Source of the DNA: Ruegeria arenilitoris
GTDB taxonomy: Bacteria; Pseudomonadota; Alphaproteobacteria; Rhodobacterales; Rhodobacteraceae
Assembly: GCF_013030265.1 (NCBI RefSeq)
Contig: NZ_WPZQ01000006.1
Coordinates: forward strand, 62,001 to 126,000
Direction of reading: 5' to 3'
DNA length: 64,000 nucleotides
The notes under the pieces are model-generated. The model was not told where the DNA came from. It searched no databases and saw nothing but the letters and a program-made list of their open reading frames with translations. How positions within the stretch are numbered: position 1 is the first letter of the stretch; every line of letters begins with the position of its first letter. This document shows positions 33,435 through 43,048 of the stretch, piece after piece. Position numbers and translations under genes: made by a program.

Positions 33435-34397
33435 ATGAGTTTCCGCATCCAACCCACTGCCCCGGCACGTCCCAATCGGTGCCAGTTGTTCGGCCCTGGT
33501 TCGAACACAAAACTGTTCCCCAAAATGGCAGCTTCCGCTGCGGATGTGATTAACCTCGACCTCGAGGACTCGGTCGCACCGACGGACAAAGATGCCGCCC
33601 GCGCCAACGTGATCGAGGCGCTGAATACCGTCGGTTGGGGCAATAAGTACATGTCAGTGCGTATCAACGGGCTGGATACGCCCTATTGGTATCGCGACGT
33701 TGTTGACCTGCTGGAGCAGGCCGGTGACCGCCTTGATCAGATCATGATCCCAAAAGTAGGTTGCGCTGCCGATGTCTATGCAGTCGACGCATTGGTCACC
33801 GCAATCGAACGCGCCAAAGGCCGCACAAAGCCCGTCAGCTTTGAAGTGATCATAGAATCCGCGGCCGGGATCGCCCATGTGGAAGAGATCGCAGCCTCGT
33901 CGCCTCGCATGCAGGCAATGAGCCTGGGAGCTGCCGATTTCGCAGCCTCAATGGGCATGCAAACCACCGGCATCGGCGGTACGCAGGAAAACTACTACAT
34001 GCTGCGCGAAGGCGAGAAACACTGGTCTGACCCGTGGCATTGGGCACAAGCCGCGATCGTTGCCGCATGTCGTACCCATGGTGTGCTACCGGTTGACGGT
34101 CCGTTTGGCGATTTCTCGGATGATGAAGGCTATATCGCACAAGCCAAACGCTCTGCGACACTGGGCATGGTTGGCAAATGGGCGATCCATCCCAAGCAGA
34201 TCGCGTTGGCCAATCAGGTCTTCACCCCATCGGATGAGGCTGTATCGGAAGCCCGCGAGATTCTGGCCGCCATGGAGCAGGCCAAGGCTAATGGCGAAGG
34301 TGCTACTGTGTACAAAGGCCGGTTGGTCGACATCGCCTCGATCAAGCAGGCCGAGGTGATCGTTGCGCAGGCCGAGCTGATCGCGGCAGGCAGCTGA
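33435..34397 (+). CDS. mcl1: L-malyl-CoA / beta-methylmalyl-CoA lyase
   Basis: 320 aa of the HpcH/citrate-lyase beta family. It begins MSFRIQPTAPARPNRCQLFG and shows VINLDLEDSVAP (Mg-binding Glu/Asp region), MSVRINGLDTPYWYRDVVDL, FEVIIESAAGIAHVEEIAAS and GIGGTQENYYML, close to Rhodobacter Mcl1. The enzyme splits malyl-CoA to acetyl-CoA and glyoxylate and beta-methylmalyl-CoA to propionyl-CoA and glyoxylate, as in the ethylmalonyl-CoA pathway. Monocistronic, with its own terminator. Confidence 0.93.
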   Translation: MSFRIQPTAPARPNRCQLFGPGSNTKLFPKMAASAADVINLDLEDSVAPTDKDAARANVIEALNTVGWGNKYMSVRINGLDTPYWYRDVVDLLEQAGDRLDQIMIPKVGCAADVYAVDALVTAIERAKGRTKPVSFEVIIESAAGIAHVEEIAASSPRMQAMSLGAADFAASMGMQTTGIGGTQENYYMLREGEKHWSDPWHWAQAAIVAACRTHGVLPVDGPFGDFSDDEGYIAQAKRSATLGMVGKWAIHPKQIALANQVFTPSDEAVSEAREILAAMEQAKANGEGATVYKGRLVDIASIKQAEVIVAQAELIAAGS

Positions 34398-34417
34398 TAT
34401 CTGCCACAGGCAAATTT

Positions 34418-34445
34418 AAAGGGCGCTCGGTGAGCGCCCTTTTTC
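34418..34445 (+). terminator. Terminator after mcl1
   Basis: AAAGGGCGCTC pairs with GAGCGCCCTTT around GGT and continues into T residues, 20 nt after the mcl1 stop. Confidence 0.92.
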
Positions 34446-34468
34446 ATTGATGCAACGCTATCGAGGTC

Positions 34469-35047
34469 TCAGCGCCCAAAGACGTTGTTGGGAACCCAGG
34501 TGACGCGATCACCCTTCTTGCCCCATTTCATCATCAGGCACGATGTTCCAAGCTTTTGGAAGTAATTGATCTTGACCGGATACCAGCCCGCTTTGGGAAC
34601 TTCGACTTCGGTCCGTTGGTTGGCCTCGCACCCTTGAATGCCGGTGACATAGCCGATCTGCTGGCCACCCACATAGGCCTCAATCCCGTCATTCGACCAT
34701 GTTTCAAGCTCGTAGACGCCCGGCGCATCAAACCGGATGTAGCCCGAAATCTCGGCTGCAACGTTGTAAGGGTCGCTGAACGTAAGAACCGGATCACCCT
34801 TATCCGTGTCACGGTAGTCCAATCCGCGCAGCGGTTGACCTGGTTTGGCCTTGGACAACAACCGTTTGGCCTGTTTGAGATCTCTAATCTTTCGCTGCGT
34901 GCCGTTCCCGACATACTTGACGTTCAAGCCAGCTTTTGGATTTGAGGGCTGCGGGCTGGCCGGTTGCAATTTCAATGGCGCCGCAAAGGCAGCACCTGCA
35001 ATCAACGCTACGGCTGCAGCCATCGCTCCTGTCCGAACGAGTTTCAT
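34469..35047 (-). CDS. Exported protein with PA14-like domain
   Basis: 192 aa from ATG 35047, which sits 6 nt from GGGAG; an ATG two codons earlier is too close to it. MKLVRTGAMAAAVALIAGAA then FAAP gives a signal peptide cut near residue 23. The mature part has a stretch like the PA14 carbohydrate-binding fold: EISGYIRFDAPGVYELETWS, NDGIEAYVGGQQIG and GWYPVKINYFQKLGTSCLMM. It may bind glycans in the periplasm. Convergent with mcl1; promoter in the 120-nt gap before the Lrp gene. Confidence 0.65.
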   Translation of the reverse strand: MKLVRTGAMAAAVALIAGAAFAAPLKLQPASPQPSNPKAGLNVKYVGNGTQRKIRDLKQAKRLLSKAKPGQPLRGLDYRDTDKGDPVLTFSDPYNVAAEISGYIRFDAPGVYELETWSNDGIEAYVGGQQIGYVTGIQGCEANQRTEVEVPKAGWYPVKINYFQKLGTSCLMMKWGKKGDRVTWVPNNVFGR

Positions 35048-35167
35048 GGTCATCTCCCTGATGTTGGCGCCGTTTTGGGGTCATAACCCCAGTCAGCGAC
35101 ATATTTGTGATGACACTAGGCGCTGAAAATTAACCCTGCAAGATGGTTAAGGTTCACATTCTGGGCT

Positions 35168-35620
35168 TCAGGCCCTCAGATCCTTGGGCGATCCCATCAC
35201 GACATAGGACGTTATCGAGGTCACATGCGCAAGCGTTCCCAGCACTTCTGTGTGGAATGTCTTGTACGAGGGCAGATCTGCACATTCGACCCGCAACAGA
35301 TATTCAATGGTGCCTGTAATATTGTGACATTCGACCACTTCGGGCGCGCGCTGCAAGGCGCGCTCAAAACCTTCTTGCGCCGCTTTGGTATGCTCGCCCA
35401 ACCCTACACCGATATAAGCCACAAAACCCACGCCCATAGCTGCGGGGTCAAGCACAGCCCGATAGCCCGAGATCACGCCCGATCGTTCAAGTTCCTGCAC
35501 GCGCCGAAGACAGGCCGAAGGCGAAAGGCCGATACGATCTGCCAGATCCAGATTGCTGATGCGGCCATCCAAAGACAATTCGCGCAATATATCGCGGTTT
35601 ATTTTATCCATCTTCGTCAT
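35168..35620 (-). CDS. Lrp/AsnC family regulator
   Basis: 150 aa (start ATG 35620; the ATG at 35611 is also possible as no strong ribosome-binding site is seen). The HTH is MDKINRDILRELSLDGRISN to LADRIGLSPSACLRRVQELE, followed by the RAM ligand domain (VGFVAYIGVGLGEHT, VVECHNITGTIEYLLRVECA). It is divergent from a LysE exporter 73 nt away, the classic arrangement for a regulator that senses an amino acid and turns on its export. Confidence 0.92.
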   Translation of the reverse strand: MTKMDKINRDILRELSLDGRISNLDLADRIGLSPSACLRRVQELERSGVISGYRAVLDPAAMGVGFVAYIGVGLGEHTKAAQEGFERALQRAPEVVECHNITGTIEYLLRVECADLPSYKTFHTEVLGTLAHVTSITSYVVMGSPKDLRA

Positions 35621-35621
35621 T

Positions 35622-35660
35622 AATTGCGAAAATATCACCGATACGCACAAGAACGCAATT
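35622..35660. promoter_or_regulatory. AATTGCG / CGCAATT inverted repeat in the lrp-lysE gap
   Basis: AATTGCG (35622-35628) and CGCAATT (35654-35660) form a perfect 7-bp inverted repeat with 25 nt between, in the AT-rich divergent promoter. Lrp proteins bind such spaced sites as octamers. The half-site shares TTGCG with the repeats near dgcN. Confidence 0.45.
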
Positions 35661-35693
35661 TCATTAGAACAATAACAGGCAATTAATCGCAGC

Positions 35694-36290
35694 ATGACTT
35701 ATGAAATACTGCTTGCTCTGATTGCCTTTGCTTTCGTGTCCTCGATCACTCCGGGACCGAACAATCTGATGCTGATGGCATCGGGTGCCAACTTCGGGTT
35801 TCGCCGCACGATCCCGCATATGCTGGGCATCGGACTAGGTTTTACATTTATGGTGTTGCTGGTTGGCGCCGGGCTTGTTCAGTTGTTCGACCGATATCCC
35901 GTCAGCTACACGGTGCTCAAAGTCGCGTCAGTTGTATATCTGCTATATCTGGCGTGGAAAATCGCCCACGCCGCTCCAGCTCAGAGCCGGGACGCAACAG
36001 GCAGCCCGATGACTTTCTTGCAAGCGGCTGCGTTTCAGTGGGTCAATCCCAAGGCATGGGCAATGGCGTTGACGGCAACAACCGCCTACGCGCCCGGTCA
36101 GACGCTGAATGCGATCATCATCGTTGCGCTGGTGTTCGGCGCAATAAACCTGCCCTCGGTCAGCACCTGGACGGTACTTGGTCAGCAAATGGCGCGGATT
36201 CTGACGAACCCGCGACGGTTGGTGATGTTCAACTGGACAATGGCAATATTGCTGGTCGCCTCGCTCTATCCGGTTCTCTGGCCGGGATGA
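35694..36290 (+). CDS. LysE family amino-acid exporter
   Basis: 198 aa with six membrane helices. The N-terminal FAFVSSITPGPNNLMLMASG carries the family motif TPGPNN, and WVNPKAWAMALTATTAY the second conserved segment. It is likely controlled by the divergent Lrp/AsnC regulator and would export an amino acid that builds up. Substrate unknown. Confidence 0.9.
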   Translation: MTYEILLALIAFAFVSSITPGPNNLMLMASGANFGFRRTIPHMLGIGLGFTFMVLLVGAGLVQLFDRYPVSYTVLKVASVVYLLYLAWKIAHAAPAQSRDATGSPMTFLQAAAFQWVNPKAWAMALTATTAYAPGQTLNAIIIVALVFGAINLPSVSTWTVLGQQMARILTNPRRLVMFNWTMAILLVASLYPVLWPG

Positions 36291-36513
36291 CCTGTTTCAG
36301 AGACCGTAGGGTAAGTCCGTCTGAACAAAGAAAGCTGAAAGCACAAGACGATCTGTGAAACACAGCTTGTCAAAGCACCGTTTTGACGCGAATGCCTGCC
36401 ACATTGGAATTCCTGCATGGACAATACAGTTCTTGTTCATTCGGGCAGGAGCGCCGACGCTCCCGCACCTTTTTGCAGCGCCACTCCTTGCCGGAGCAAC
36501 CAATCCACCTGCC

Positions 36514-39507
36514 TCAGAAAGACTCCAGCCGATAACCTGATTTTTCCACGAGGTTGACGAACACGCGCTCTACGGCATGGGCAAGGGTGCCATCAGCCAA
36601 ACCGCGTTCAACGTCAAAATCGTTGATGTTCAGCTTCAACAGAGGCTCGACGGCCTTCGGCGTAATCCAGAACATGGTTCCTGCTATGAACTGGCCATCT
36701 CGATATTCAAGTCCAATCTCGCGCGCTAGTTCTTTAACAGTCGCACGATTGTGGCGCATGTTGACTGACTCGTGTTTATGAACTGATTGCTTCGTCGCCA
36801 GCATTCCCAGCTTGGGGTCCGCTTCAAATTTCTTGATAGCCGACTTGTTGATCAGCGCGCTCAGTGTGCTCTTGCGGATTTTGTCACCATCGACCCGGTA
36901 AACCGACTTTTTGCCGTGCACCTTGCAGACAGCCCGATAGTTAAGGTGCGCAATACGTTTCGCCGTGATAAGGAATGGGCGAACGTCCCGGCCACGGTTG
37001 TCGACGAGCTCAACATGAGCTTCCGGCATGCTTCTGGAGACAATCAGTGCCGCTTCCAGACTTGTAGTCGTTACATAGACATCCACCGCGCCCTGCGGCA
37101 GCGTGTCGATCAGTTCTTTCAACTCTGGCCATGTATCCGAATAATGCACATGAGCTACGATGGCATATTGAGCCTCAGTAGTTTCGGGAATTTCCGGGCG
37201 CAGGAAGGGCGCCGAAGCAGAGTCATAGTTGGCAAGGACTTTCTGCGTGGCATCCAGATAGCCATATCCGTAGAGTTGATCCGGTTCCAGATGAGTACCC
37301 TCTGCCCATTCGTTCCACGCGTTAATGAACACGATACGCTCATCATCCGACAGGTTAGGGTCCTTGGCTGCATTTTCGACATTCGCAGACAACCACTGGC
37401 TATAGCGGGTCAGGCTGAAATCAGTGAATACCGATGCCTTCAGACCCCGCCGCGCAGTATTGTCCCAAGACAGCATGGCCGTCCGGAAGGTCTTCTTCGC
37501 CGAGGGTTCTTTGCGGACCTCCTTGGATACAATATCATCGTAGTCATAGATGCCGCCCTCAAACTCATTGGCTAGGTTATCGACGAGTTTGGTGACATTC
37601 TTTGCATCAACAGCATGAGGTGGGAATTGCATGGCTGCATCCAGACCAAGCTCTTCTGGCGTTCCACTATCGGCAGTTTGAGCAGAAACGACATACAATC
37701 CGTCCAGCCCCATCTCTTTTGCCTGCTCCCGCCACATCTGAACGGTTTCCTTGAAGTCAGGAATCAGGTGTGCCCGATAAACGATGAACAGGGGTTTCCC
37801 GTTAATACGAATGTACCGCGGGTCCTTCATGAAGGATTCAAGATACTGAAGCATAGCACGTGAATCTTCCAACGAATGGTCCTGTGCGATCAGGATTTCC
37901 TGATCCAACCCATCCCAGCGGCGAGTCCAGTTTTCGTTGGCCCAGATCATGCAATACGGCATGTCTACGTTGGGGTTGTCGCGCATTGCTTCAAGCGGCT
38001 TTTCCATGAGCAGCTTGCCCGCAAACCAGTAGAAGTAATATGCGAACCCGGACACGCCATAGTTGCGCGCCAATCTCGCCTGCTCTTCCATGACCTCAGG
38101 AAGGCGCAGATCATAGTATCCCAAGTGTATGGGGCAATGTGGCTGATGGTGCCCTGCAAAAAGAGGGTGCGCTTTACCTACATTGGTCCACTCGGTGAAA
38201 CCTTTGCCCCACCATTTGTCGTTTTCGGGAAAAGGATGATATTGCGGTAGATAAAAGGCAATGGCCTTTACAACAGTTTCAAGCGTCTCATGAGGGATAT
38301 AGTCAACAAAGCCTTCCTTCACCTGTGAATATTGAACAACAGGCAGGTTCGGCCCTTTTCCGTAGCGACCGAAAGGTGGGATTACACCTTGCGCTGCACT
38401 GGCGCGTCGGTCCGGCAGGAACAAGTTGACATTGGTGTCACCGGCCAGAATGCGCTCAACGAAATCGGGTGTTTCAAATTTTTCCGGCCAAATTCTCTTG
38501 GGTCGTCCGCGGCGTTTGCGCATGCTGTTTGACAGACGCCGCTTCAGGCTGGTTTTGCGCCAGAATCTACTTTGAACTACCTCATTGGCAGCTATCGTTG
38601 TGCTCCGAAGATGTTCGATGAGATGGGAAATGATCTCATCGCGCTCTGCCAAGGTTCCCTTGAGTTTGCTCAGAGAATCTTCCGGAGATGAACTTTGTTC
38701 TTGCTCGCCCATCGCCTGCTTTGGCTTTTCCTTCTGGTCTGTCGCGCCATTTTGCATGTCCTCGACGGAATAGGGTTCCAGCGGAACACCAGGAATTTCA
38801 TAGATCGAGTTCGGCAGTTCAGGCAGTTCACCGTCCGAGGCAAGAACAAGATCATGACGAGCATTCGCGACGTTATCGTGGATATCGCTGTCGGCTAATA
38901 CACGAAATGCAGCGCTCTGGTCGTTAGCAATGAGCGACGCCGTGCTCAGACGTTGGCCATAGTGACATGTGTTTGAAAAGTAGCCGTCGACCAGTTCAAC
39001 GAGTTCGTCAGTTGAAAGCTCTTTCCCATGAAGTGGGCTATCACCCAGGGACTTGCCGGGGTTCTCGAGTTTATTAGGGCTTGATATCAACAATAATCCG
39101 CCGGGCCGAAGTACACGTTGCAATTCCTGCATCATGCGGTCGTATTCTTCCAGATGTTCAATGGTCTCAAAAGAAGTGACCATATCTACGGAATCATCTG
39201 GAAGCGGAATATCCGTGGCGCTGCCGACGTGGAAAGAGAGGTTTGGATCTCGATAATGGAGCTTTGCATGCCTCACAGCCGGCTCGCTGATGTCCACCCC
39301 GACAACCGACTTGGCATTTGCGGCAATAGCGTCGGTTCCGTGACCCTCGCCACAGGCAATATCCAGAACATCCAGCCCGGTGGCCAGACTGCGGGCCAGT
39401 TGGTACCGATGAAGCTGTTCAATCTCGGCCACTCTTTGGAGTTCGGGAAGTTTCCGCTCTCCATCAAGCGGGAGATTTGCAGGTTGATCCATGCCGTCCT
39501 TTGTCAT
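36514..39507 (-). CDS. Three-domain protein: methyltransferase, WbsX/GH99-like, RgpF-like
   Basis: 997 aa. Residues ~30-200 are a class I methyltransferase: VLDIACGEGHGTDAIAANAK is the SAM loop, DMVTSFETIEHLEEYDRM motif II and VLRPGGLLLISSPNK motif III. After a charged linker (~250-340), residues ~410-760 match the WbsX/GH99-like family of LPS and rhamnan genes: IAFYLPQYHPFPENDKWWG, FTEWTNV, FYWFAGKLLMEKP and FINAWNEWAEGTHLEPD. Residues ~785-997 look like RgpF (rhamnan synthesis F): VDNRGRDVRPFLI, VCKVHGKKS and GTMFWITPKA. Probable role in O-antigen or capsule building. It stands alone without other glycan genes. Confidence 0.82.
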   Translation of the reverse strand: MTKDGMDQPANLPLDGERKLPELQRVAEIEQLHRYQLARSLATGLDVLDIACGEGHGTDAIAANAKSVVGVDISEPAVRHAKLHYRDPNLSFHVGSATDIPLPDDSVDMVTSFETIEHLEEYDRMMQELQRVLRPGGLLLISSPNKLENPGKSLGDSPLHGKELSTDELVELVDGYFSNTCHYGQRLSTASLIANDQSAAFRVLADSDIHDNVANARHDLVLASDGELPELPNSIYEIPGVPLEPYSVEDMQNGATDQKEKPKQAMGEQEQSSSPEDSLSKLKGTLAERDEIISHLIEHLRSTTIAANEVVQSRFWRKTSLKRRLSNSMRKRRGRPKRIWPEKFETPDFVERILAGDTNVNLFLPDRRASAAQGVIPPFGRYGKGPNLPVVQYSQVKEGFVDYIPHETLETVVKAIAFYLPQYHPFPENDKWWGKGFTEWTNVGKAHPLFAGHHQPHCPIHLGYYDLRLPEVMEEQARLARNYGVSGFAYYFYWFAGKLLMEKPLEAMRDNPNVDMPYCMIWANENWTRRWDGLDQEILIAQDHSLEDSRAMLQYLESFMKDPRYIRINGKPLFIVYRAHLIPDFKETVQMWREQAKEMGLDGLYVVSAQTADSGTPEELGLDAAMQFPPHAVDAKNVTKLVDNLANEFEGGIYDYDDIVSKEVRKEPSAKKTFRTAMLSWDNTARRGLKASVFTDFSLTRYSQWLSANVENAAKDPNLSDDERIVFINAWNEWAEGTHLEPDQLYGYGYLDATQKVLANYDSASAPFLRPEIPETTEAQYAIVAHVHYSDTWPELKELIDTLPQGAVDVYVTTTSLEAALIVSRSMPEAHVELVDNRGRDVRPFLITAKRIAHLNYRAVCKVHGKKSVYRVDGDKIRKSTLSALINKSAIKKFEADPKLGMLATKQSVHKHESVNMRHNRATVKELAREIGLEYRDGQFIAGTMFWITPKAVEPLLKLNINDFDVERGLADGTLAHAVERVFVNLVEKSGYRLESF

Positions 39508-39801
39508 CGAAATACTTTCCTAGCCAAATTTCGTTCGGAAAATCGCTTATAATCCATCAAGCTGGCCAGCCTCAATAAGGTCTGCTGGGTCAATTACCTT
39601 ACATCGGAAGTCCTGCGACTCTCTACGCAGGGGCTTTTAGACTGAACCTCAGCGACTGACACGGGCTTTTTTGCAGAACCACCAAGCGGCGCAATAATTG
39701 AGACTGATACCCCACACACTGTCCGTTCTCATTTAGTGGAAGGGGGCGCATCAGCGAAAATCGTTTAACGCTGACTTCTCAGGGGGTCGACAGCGCGATT
39801 T
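39508..39801. other. Gene-free region upstream of the glycan protein
   Basis: About 290 nt with no frame that looks coding and no clear repeat. It contains the promoter side of the three-domain glycan gene and the broken end of the AraC-like pseudogene. Confidence 0.4.
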
Positions 39802-40020
39802 TATGTCCGCGCCAACAAGCCGGATGGCTGCGCGATGCAAACGCACTCTTCGCACGGCTTGCGCGCAGGTTTCACCAGTGATGGCACGAAAAACGCGGTG
39901 CCAGTGAAATTAGGACACCGCCGCAACATCGGCCAGAACATCCAGCGACAGATCTCCATCGAGATGATCGCAGATATGGGTCAGCACGCGCAGAACCCGA
40001 TCTTCGTAACTGGTTGCCAT
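39802..40020 (-). pseudogene. AraC-family regulator remnant
   Basis: From ATG 40020 the frame reads YEDRVLRVLTHICDHL and LSLDVLADVAAVS, the first HTH half of an AraC regulator with a C-terminal GyrI-like domain. A TAA at 39910-39912 follows, and beyond it the same frame continues with FHWHRVFRAITGETCAQAVR and RVRLHRAAIRLVG, the second HTH helix and linker. Homology then ends near 39802. So the gene has an in-frame stop and has lost its 3' part. The piece lies just before accA on the other strand. Confidence 0.75.
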
Positions 40021-40144
40021 CTTTGGCATCCTTCTTTCCGTTTGCTTCTTGGTGGTGCCACAATCCAGATCCACAAATCTTGCTGAGTTGCATCCGGGAC
40101 GACCTCGGGTCATATAGCAGGGAACTTCCGCGTTGAGAGGCGTC

Positions 40145-41107
40145 ATGACTCAGTATCTGGATTTCGAAAAACCGCTGGCCGAGATCGAAGGCAAAGCAGA
40201 AGAATTGCGTGCACTGGCCCGCGCCAACGAAGAGATGGATATTTCTGAAGAGGCAGCGGCACTGGATGCCAAAGCCGCCAAGTTGCTGGACGAGCTGTAT
40301 GGCGATCTGACGCCCTGGCGGAAATGCCAGGTTGCGCGCCATCCGGAACGCCCCCATTGCAAGGACTATGTCGAGGCCCTGTTCACCGAGTTCACCCCGC
40401 TCGCTGGGGACCGGAACTTTGCCGACGATCTGGCCGTGATCGGTGGGTTGGCGCGCTTCAATGACCAGCCTGTTATGGTCATAGGACATGAAAAGGGATC
40501 GGATACCAAATCGCGGATCGAACGCAATTTCGGCATGGCCCGTCCTGAAGGTTATCGCAAAGCCGTGCGCCTAATGGAAATGGCCGGTCGGTTTGGCCTG
40601 CCCGTCATCACACTGATTGATACCGCCGGCGCTTATCCCGGCAAGGGTGCTGAAGAACGCGGCCAGTCCGAGGCTATCGCGCGTTCGACTGAGATGTGCC
40701 TGAAAATTGGTGTCCCGTTGGTGTCCGTGATTATCGGCGAAGGTGGCTCAGGCGGTGCGGTTGCGTTCGCAACAGCCAACCGCGTCGCGATGCTGGAGCA
40801 TTCTGTTTATTCGGTGATCTCGCCTGAAGGCTGCGCGTCGATCCTCTGGAAGGATTCCGAGAAGATGCGCGAAGCCGCCGAGGCGCTGCGCCTGACTGCC
40901 CAAGACCTGCACAAGTTGGGCGTTTGCGACCATATCATCGATGAACCCAAGGGCGGCGCCCATCGGGATCGTGATGCAACGGTTGAATCCGTGCGCAATG
41001 CCATTGCCGCCATGCTGAAAGAACTGGAAGGCAAGGATGGGGCGGCCCTAGTCAAGGACCGCCGCCAAAAGTTTCTGGATATCGGCTCCAAAGGGTTGGC
41101 GGCGTAA
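40145..41107 (+). CDS. accA: Acetyl-CoA carboxylase carboxyltransferase, alpha subunit
   Basis: 320 aa, normal length, from ATG 40145. It carries the carboxyltransferase reaction that makes malonyl-CoA with AccD. Motifs: [79 protein letters not shown] and [20 protein letters not shown]. The upstream AraC remnant is on the opposite strand; a promoter probably lies within the 39.9-40.14 kb stretch. Confidence 0.97.
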   Translation: MTQYLDFEKPLAEIEGKAEELRALARANEEMDISEEAAALDAKAAKLLDELYGDLTPWRKCQVARHPERPHCKDYVEALFTEFTPLAGDRNFADDLAVIGGLARFNDQPVMVIGHEKGSDTKSRIERNFGMARPEGYRKAVRLMEMAGRFGLPVITLIDTAGAYPGKGAEERGQSEAIARSTEMCLKIGVPLVSVIIGEGGSGGAVAFATANRVAMLEHSVYSVISPEGCASILWKDSEKMREAAEALRLTAQDLHKLGVCDHIIDEPKGGAHRDRDATVESVRNAIAAMLKELEGKDGAALVKDRRQKFLDIGSKGLAA

Positions 41108-41111
41108 GCCG

Positions 41112-42242
41112 TCAGCCACCTAATCTGCGCAACAATTCGGCCGAAGGGTCTCCGGTTACCGGCAGACCTTTGGCACGTTGATAGTCGCTGATGGCGGATT
41201 TTGTGTTGTTGCCGATGACGCCATCTGCGCCCTGCGTATCGTATCCGGCCGATGTCAGGCGGCGCTGCAGCTCTTTTCTGTCCTCCAGCGTCAGCCCGGT
41301 TGCATCGGGGCCGAACGAGGCCTGAAACGGTGCGCCGCCCGCGATCCGGTCAGACAGATGCCCAACGCCAATCGCGTAACTGTCAGAGTTGTTGTAGCGC
41401 TTGATCACCTGAAAATTGCGGAACACCGCTATGCGCGGCCCCGGCGTTTGCGGTTGCAATACCGCAACGGGGGTGCCCGAGACGGTGCCCGCCTCGCCGC
41501 CCCATGGTTGTCCGCGCACCCAACCGGCCCGCGCCAGATAAGCGGCGGTCGAGGCCAGCGAATCCGTTGGGTCCTCGGACCAGATGTCCCGACGACCGTC
41601 GCCTGTGAAATCCACGGCGTAAGCCAGGTAAGACGTTGGGATGAACTGCGTATGCCCCATGGCCCCGGCCCAGCTGCCGGTCATGTTGGCGGGCGATGTA
41701 TCCCCCTCCTGAATGATCTTCAGCGCGGCCACCAGTTGTTTTTCAAAAAATGCGCCTCGCCGTCCGTCATAGGCCAGGGTTGAGGTGGCCGAGATAACCG
41801 GTACGTCCCCACGGCGCGCGCCATAACGGCTTTCCAGTCCCCAGACGGCCACAACGACCTCTTTGTCGACACCGTACCGGGCCTCGATCTGCGACAGCGT
41901 TCCGTTGTGCTTTTGCAGCATTTGCTTGCCGGTGCTGATCCGCTCATCCGAAGCAGCAATTGCCAGATAGTCTTCAAGTGATCGCTTGAACTCAACCTGA
42001 TTGCGGTCGCGCTCGATCACATCGGGCAAATAACCTGCCCCCTGAAAGGCACGATCTATGGTCGATTGCGAAATGCCCTGTGAGGCCGCACGCCCTTTGA
42101 AACTCGCCACCCAGGCATCCCAACCAGCGTTTGGTACCGCCCGCATCCGCGATGCCGGTGCACTGGTGGGCGTGCCACCGCCTGAACACGCGGCCAGCAA
42201 CGTTGACCCGAGTCCGATAGAAAAGGTCCGTCGATTGATCAT
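41112..42242 (-). CDS. Lytic murein transglycosylase (MltB type) with peptidoglycan-binding domain
   Basis: 376 aa lipoprotein: TFSIGLGSTLLAACSGG ends in a lipobox with Cys near residue 19. The catalytic domain has VVAVWGLESRYGARRGDVPV with the catalytic Glu, STLAYDGRRGAFFEKQLVAA, and SWAGAMGHTQFIPTSYLAYA. The last ~60 residues are a PG_binding_1 domain (LTLEDRKELQRRLTSAGYDT, DGVIGNNTKSAISDYQRAKG). It cuts the glycan strand and forms 1,6-anhydro ends. Convergent with accA, 4 nt between stops. Confidence 0.93.
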   Translation of the reverse strand: MINRRTFSIGLGSTLLAACSGGGTPTSAPASRMRAVPNAGWDAWVASFKGRAASQGISQSTIDRAFQGAGYLPDVIERDRNQVEFKRSLEDYLAIAASDERISTGKQMLQKHNGTLSQIEARYGVDKEVVVAVWGLESRYGARRGDVPVISATSTLAYDGRRGAFFEKQLVAALKIIQEGDTSPANMTGSWAGAMGHTQFIPTSYLAYAVDFTGDGRRDIWSEDPTDSLASTAAYLARAGWVRGQPWGGEAGTVSGTPVAVLQPQTPGPRIAVFRNFQVIKRYNNSDSYAIGVGHLSDRIAGGAPFQASFGPDATGLTLEDRKELQRRLTSAGYDTQGADGVIGNNTKSAISDYQRAKGLPVTGDPSAELLRRLGG

Positions 42243-42365
42243 AACTGAAATCTGCTCTTGTTGTGATTTGCCTCATGCTATCGCAGACGCGCTGTCCAAA
42301 CCAGCTTGCAAATCCATCATCAGTGATCTGGATTCATCCCTGATCACTGGTCAGCGAGAAGCCGC

Positions 42366-43022
42366 TCAGGCCACCAGCAGTCGCAAACCCTGCGTCACAT
42401 CCGATCGCACAGCTAGACGCAATCCCGGCTCATCTCCGGCTTTGAGGGCCGCGATAATCAGCTTGTGATAGTGAGGAGGCTCGGTTCGGCGCAACCTTCC
42501 ATACAACGCGCGCATCGTGGGGCCTAATTGCAGCCAGACAGTCTCGGCGATGGCCAGCATCGCTGGCGCCTGCGCACGCAGGTACAGAGTGCGATGAAAA
42601 TCCAGATTCGAGCGGATATACCCAACCGCGTCCCGCTTGGTCACCATTTCAGCGACGGTCATGTTGATCGTCTGCAGCCGGTCAATCAGCGCCATATGTG
42701 CCCGTGGCAAGGCACGGCTGGCCAGCTCCACTTCAAGCAGTGCACGCAGCGCTGCAAGCTCTTCAATTCTATCGTTGGTCAGTTCAGGGGTGGAAACGCG
42801 CCCAGACGAAGACAGGAACAGTGCGCCCTCAGCCGCCAACCTTCGAACCGCCTCTCGCGCCGGGGTCATGGAGACCCCGAACTCTTTCCCAATCCCCCGA
42901 AGGGTCAGCGCCTGCCCCGGAGCCATTTCCCCATGCATGATCCGAGACCGAAGCGCACGATATACCCGGTCATGAGTTGCTGTTTGTGAATCCGTGGGAC
43001 GCGCGTTCAACATGGCCTCCAT
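42366..43022 (-). CDS. GntR family regulator with FCD domain
   Basis: 218 aa. An N-terminal winged helix (RVYRALRSRIMHGEMAPGQA, FGVSMTPAREAVRRLAAEGA) is followed by the helical FCD ligand domain (ELAALRALLEVELASRALPR, NLDFHRTLYLRAQAPAMLAI). FadR-subfamily proteins sense organic acids. No obvious target operon is next to it, so the regulated genes are not known. Confidence 0.9.
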   Translation of the reverse strand: MEAMLNARPTDSQTATHDRVYRALRSRIMHGEMAPGQALTLRGIGKEFGVSMTPAREAVRRLAAEGALFLSSSGRVSTPELTNDRIEELAALRALLEVELASRALPRAHMALIDRLQTINMTVAEMVTKRDAVGYIRSNLDFHRTLYLRAQAPAMLAIAETVWLQLGPTMRALYGRLRRTEPPHYHKLIIAALKAGDEPGLRLAVRSDVTQGLRLLVA

Positions 43023-43048
43023 GTGATCACAAAACCAAGGGGCGTCAA

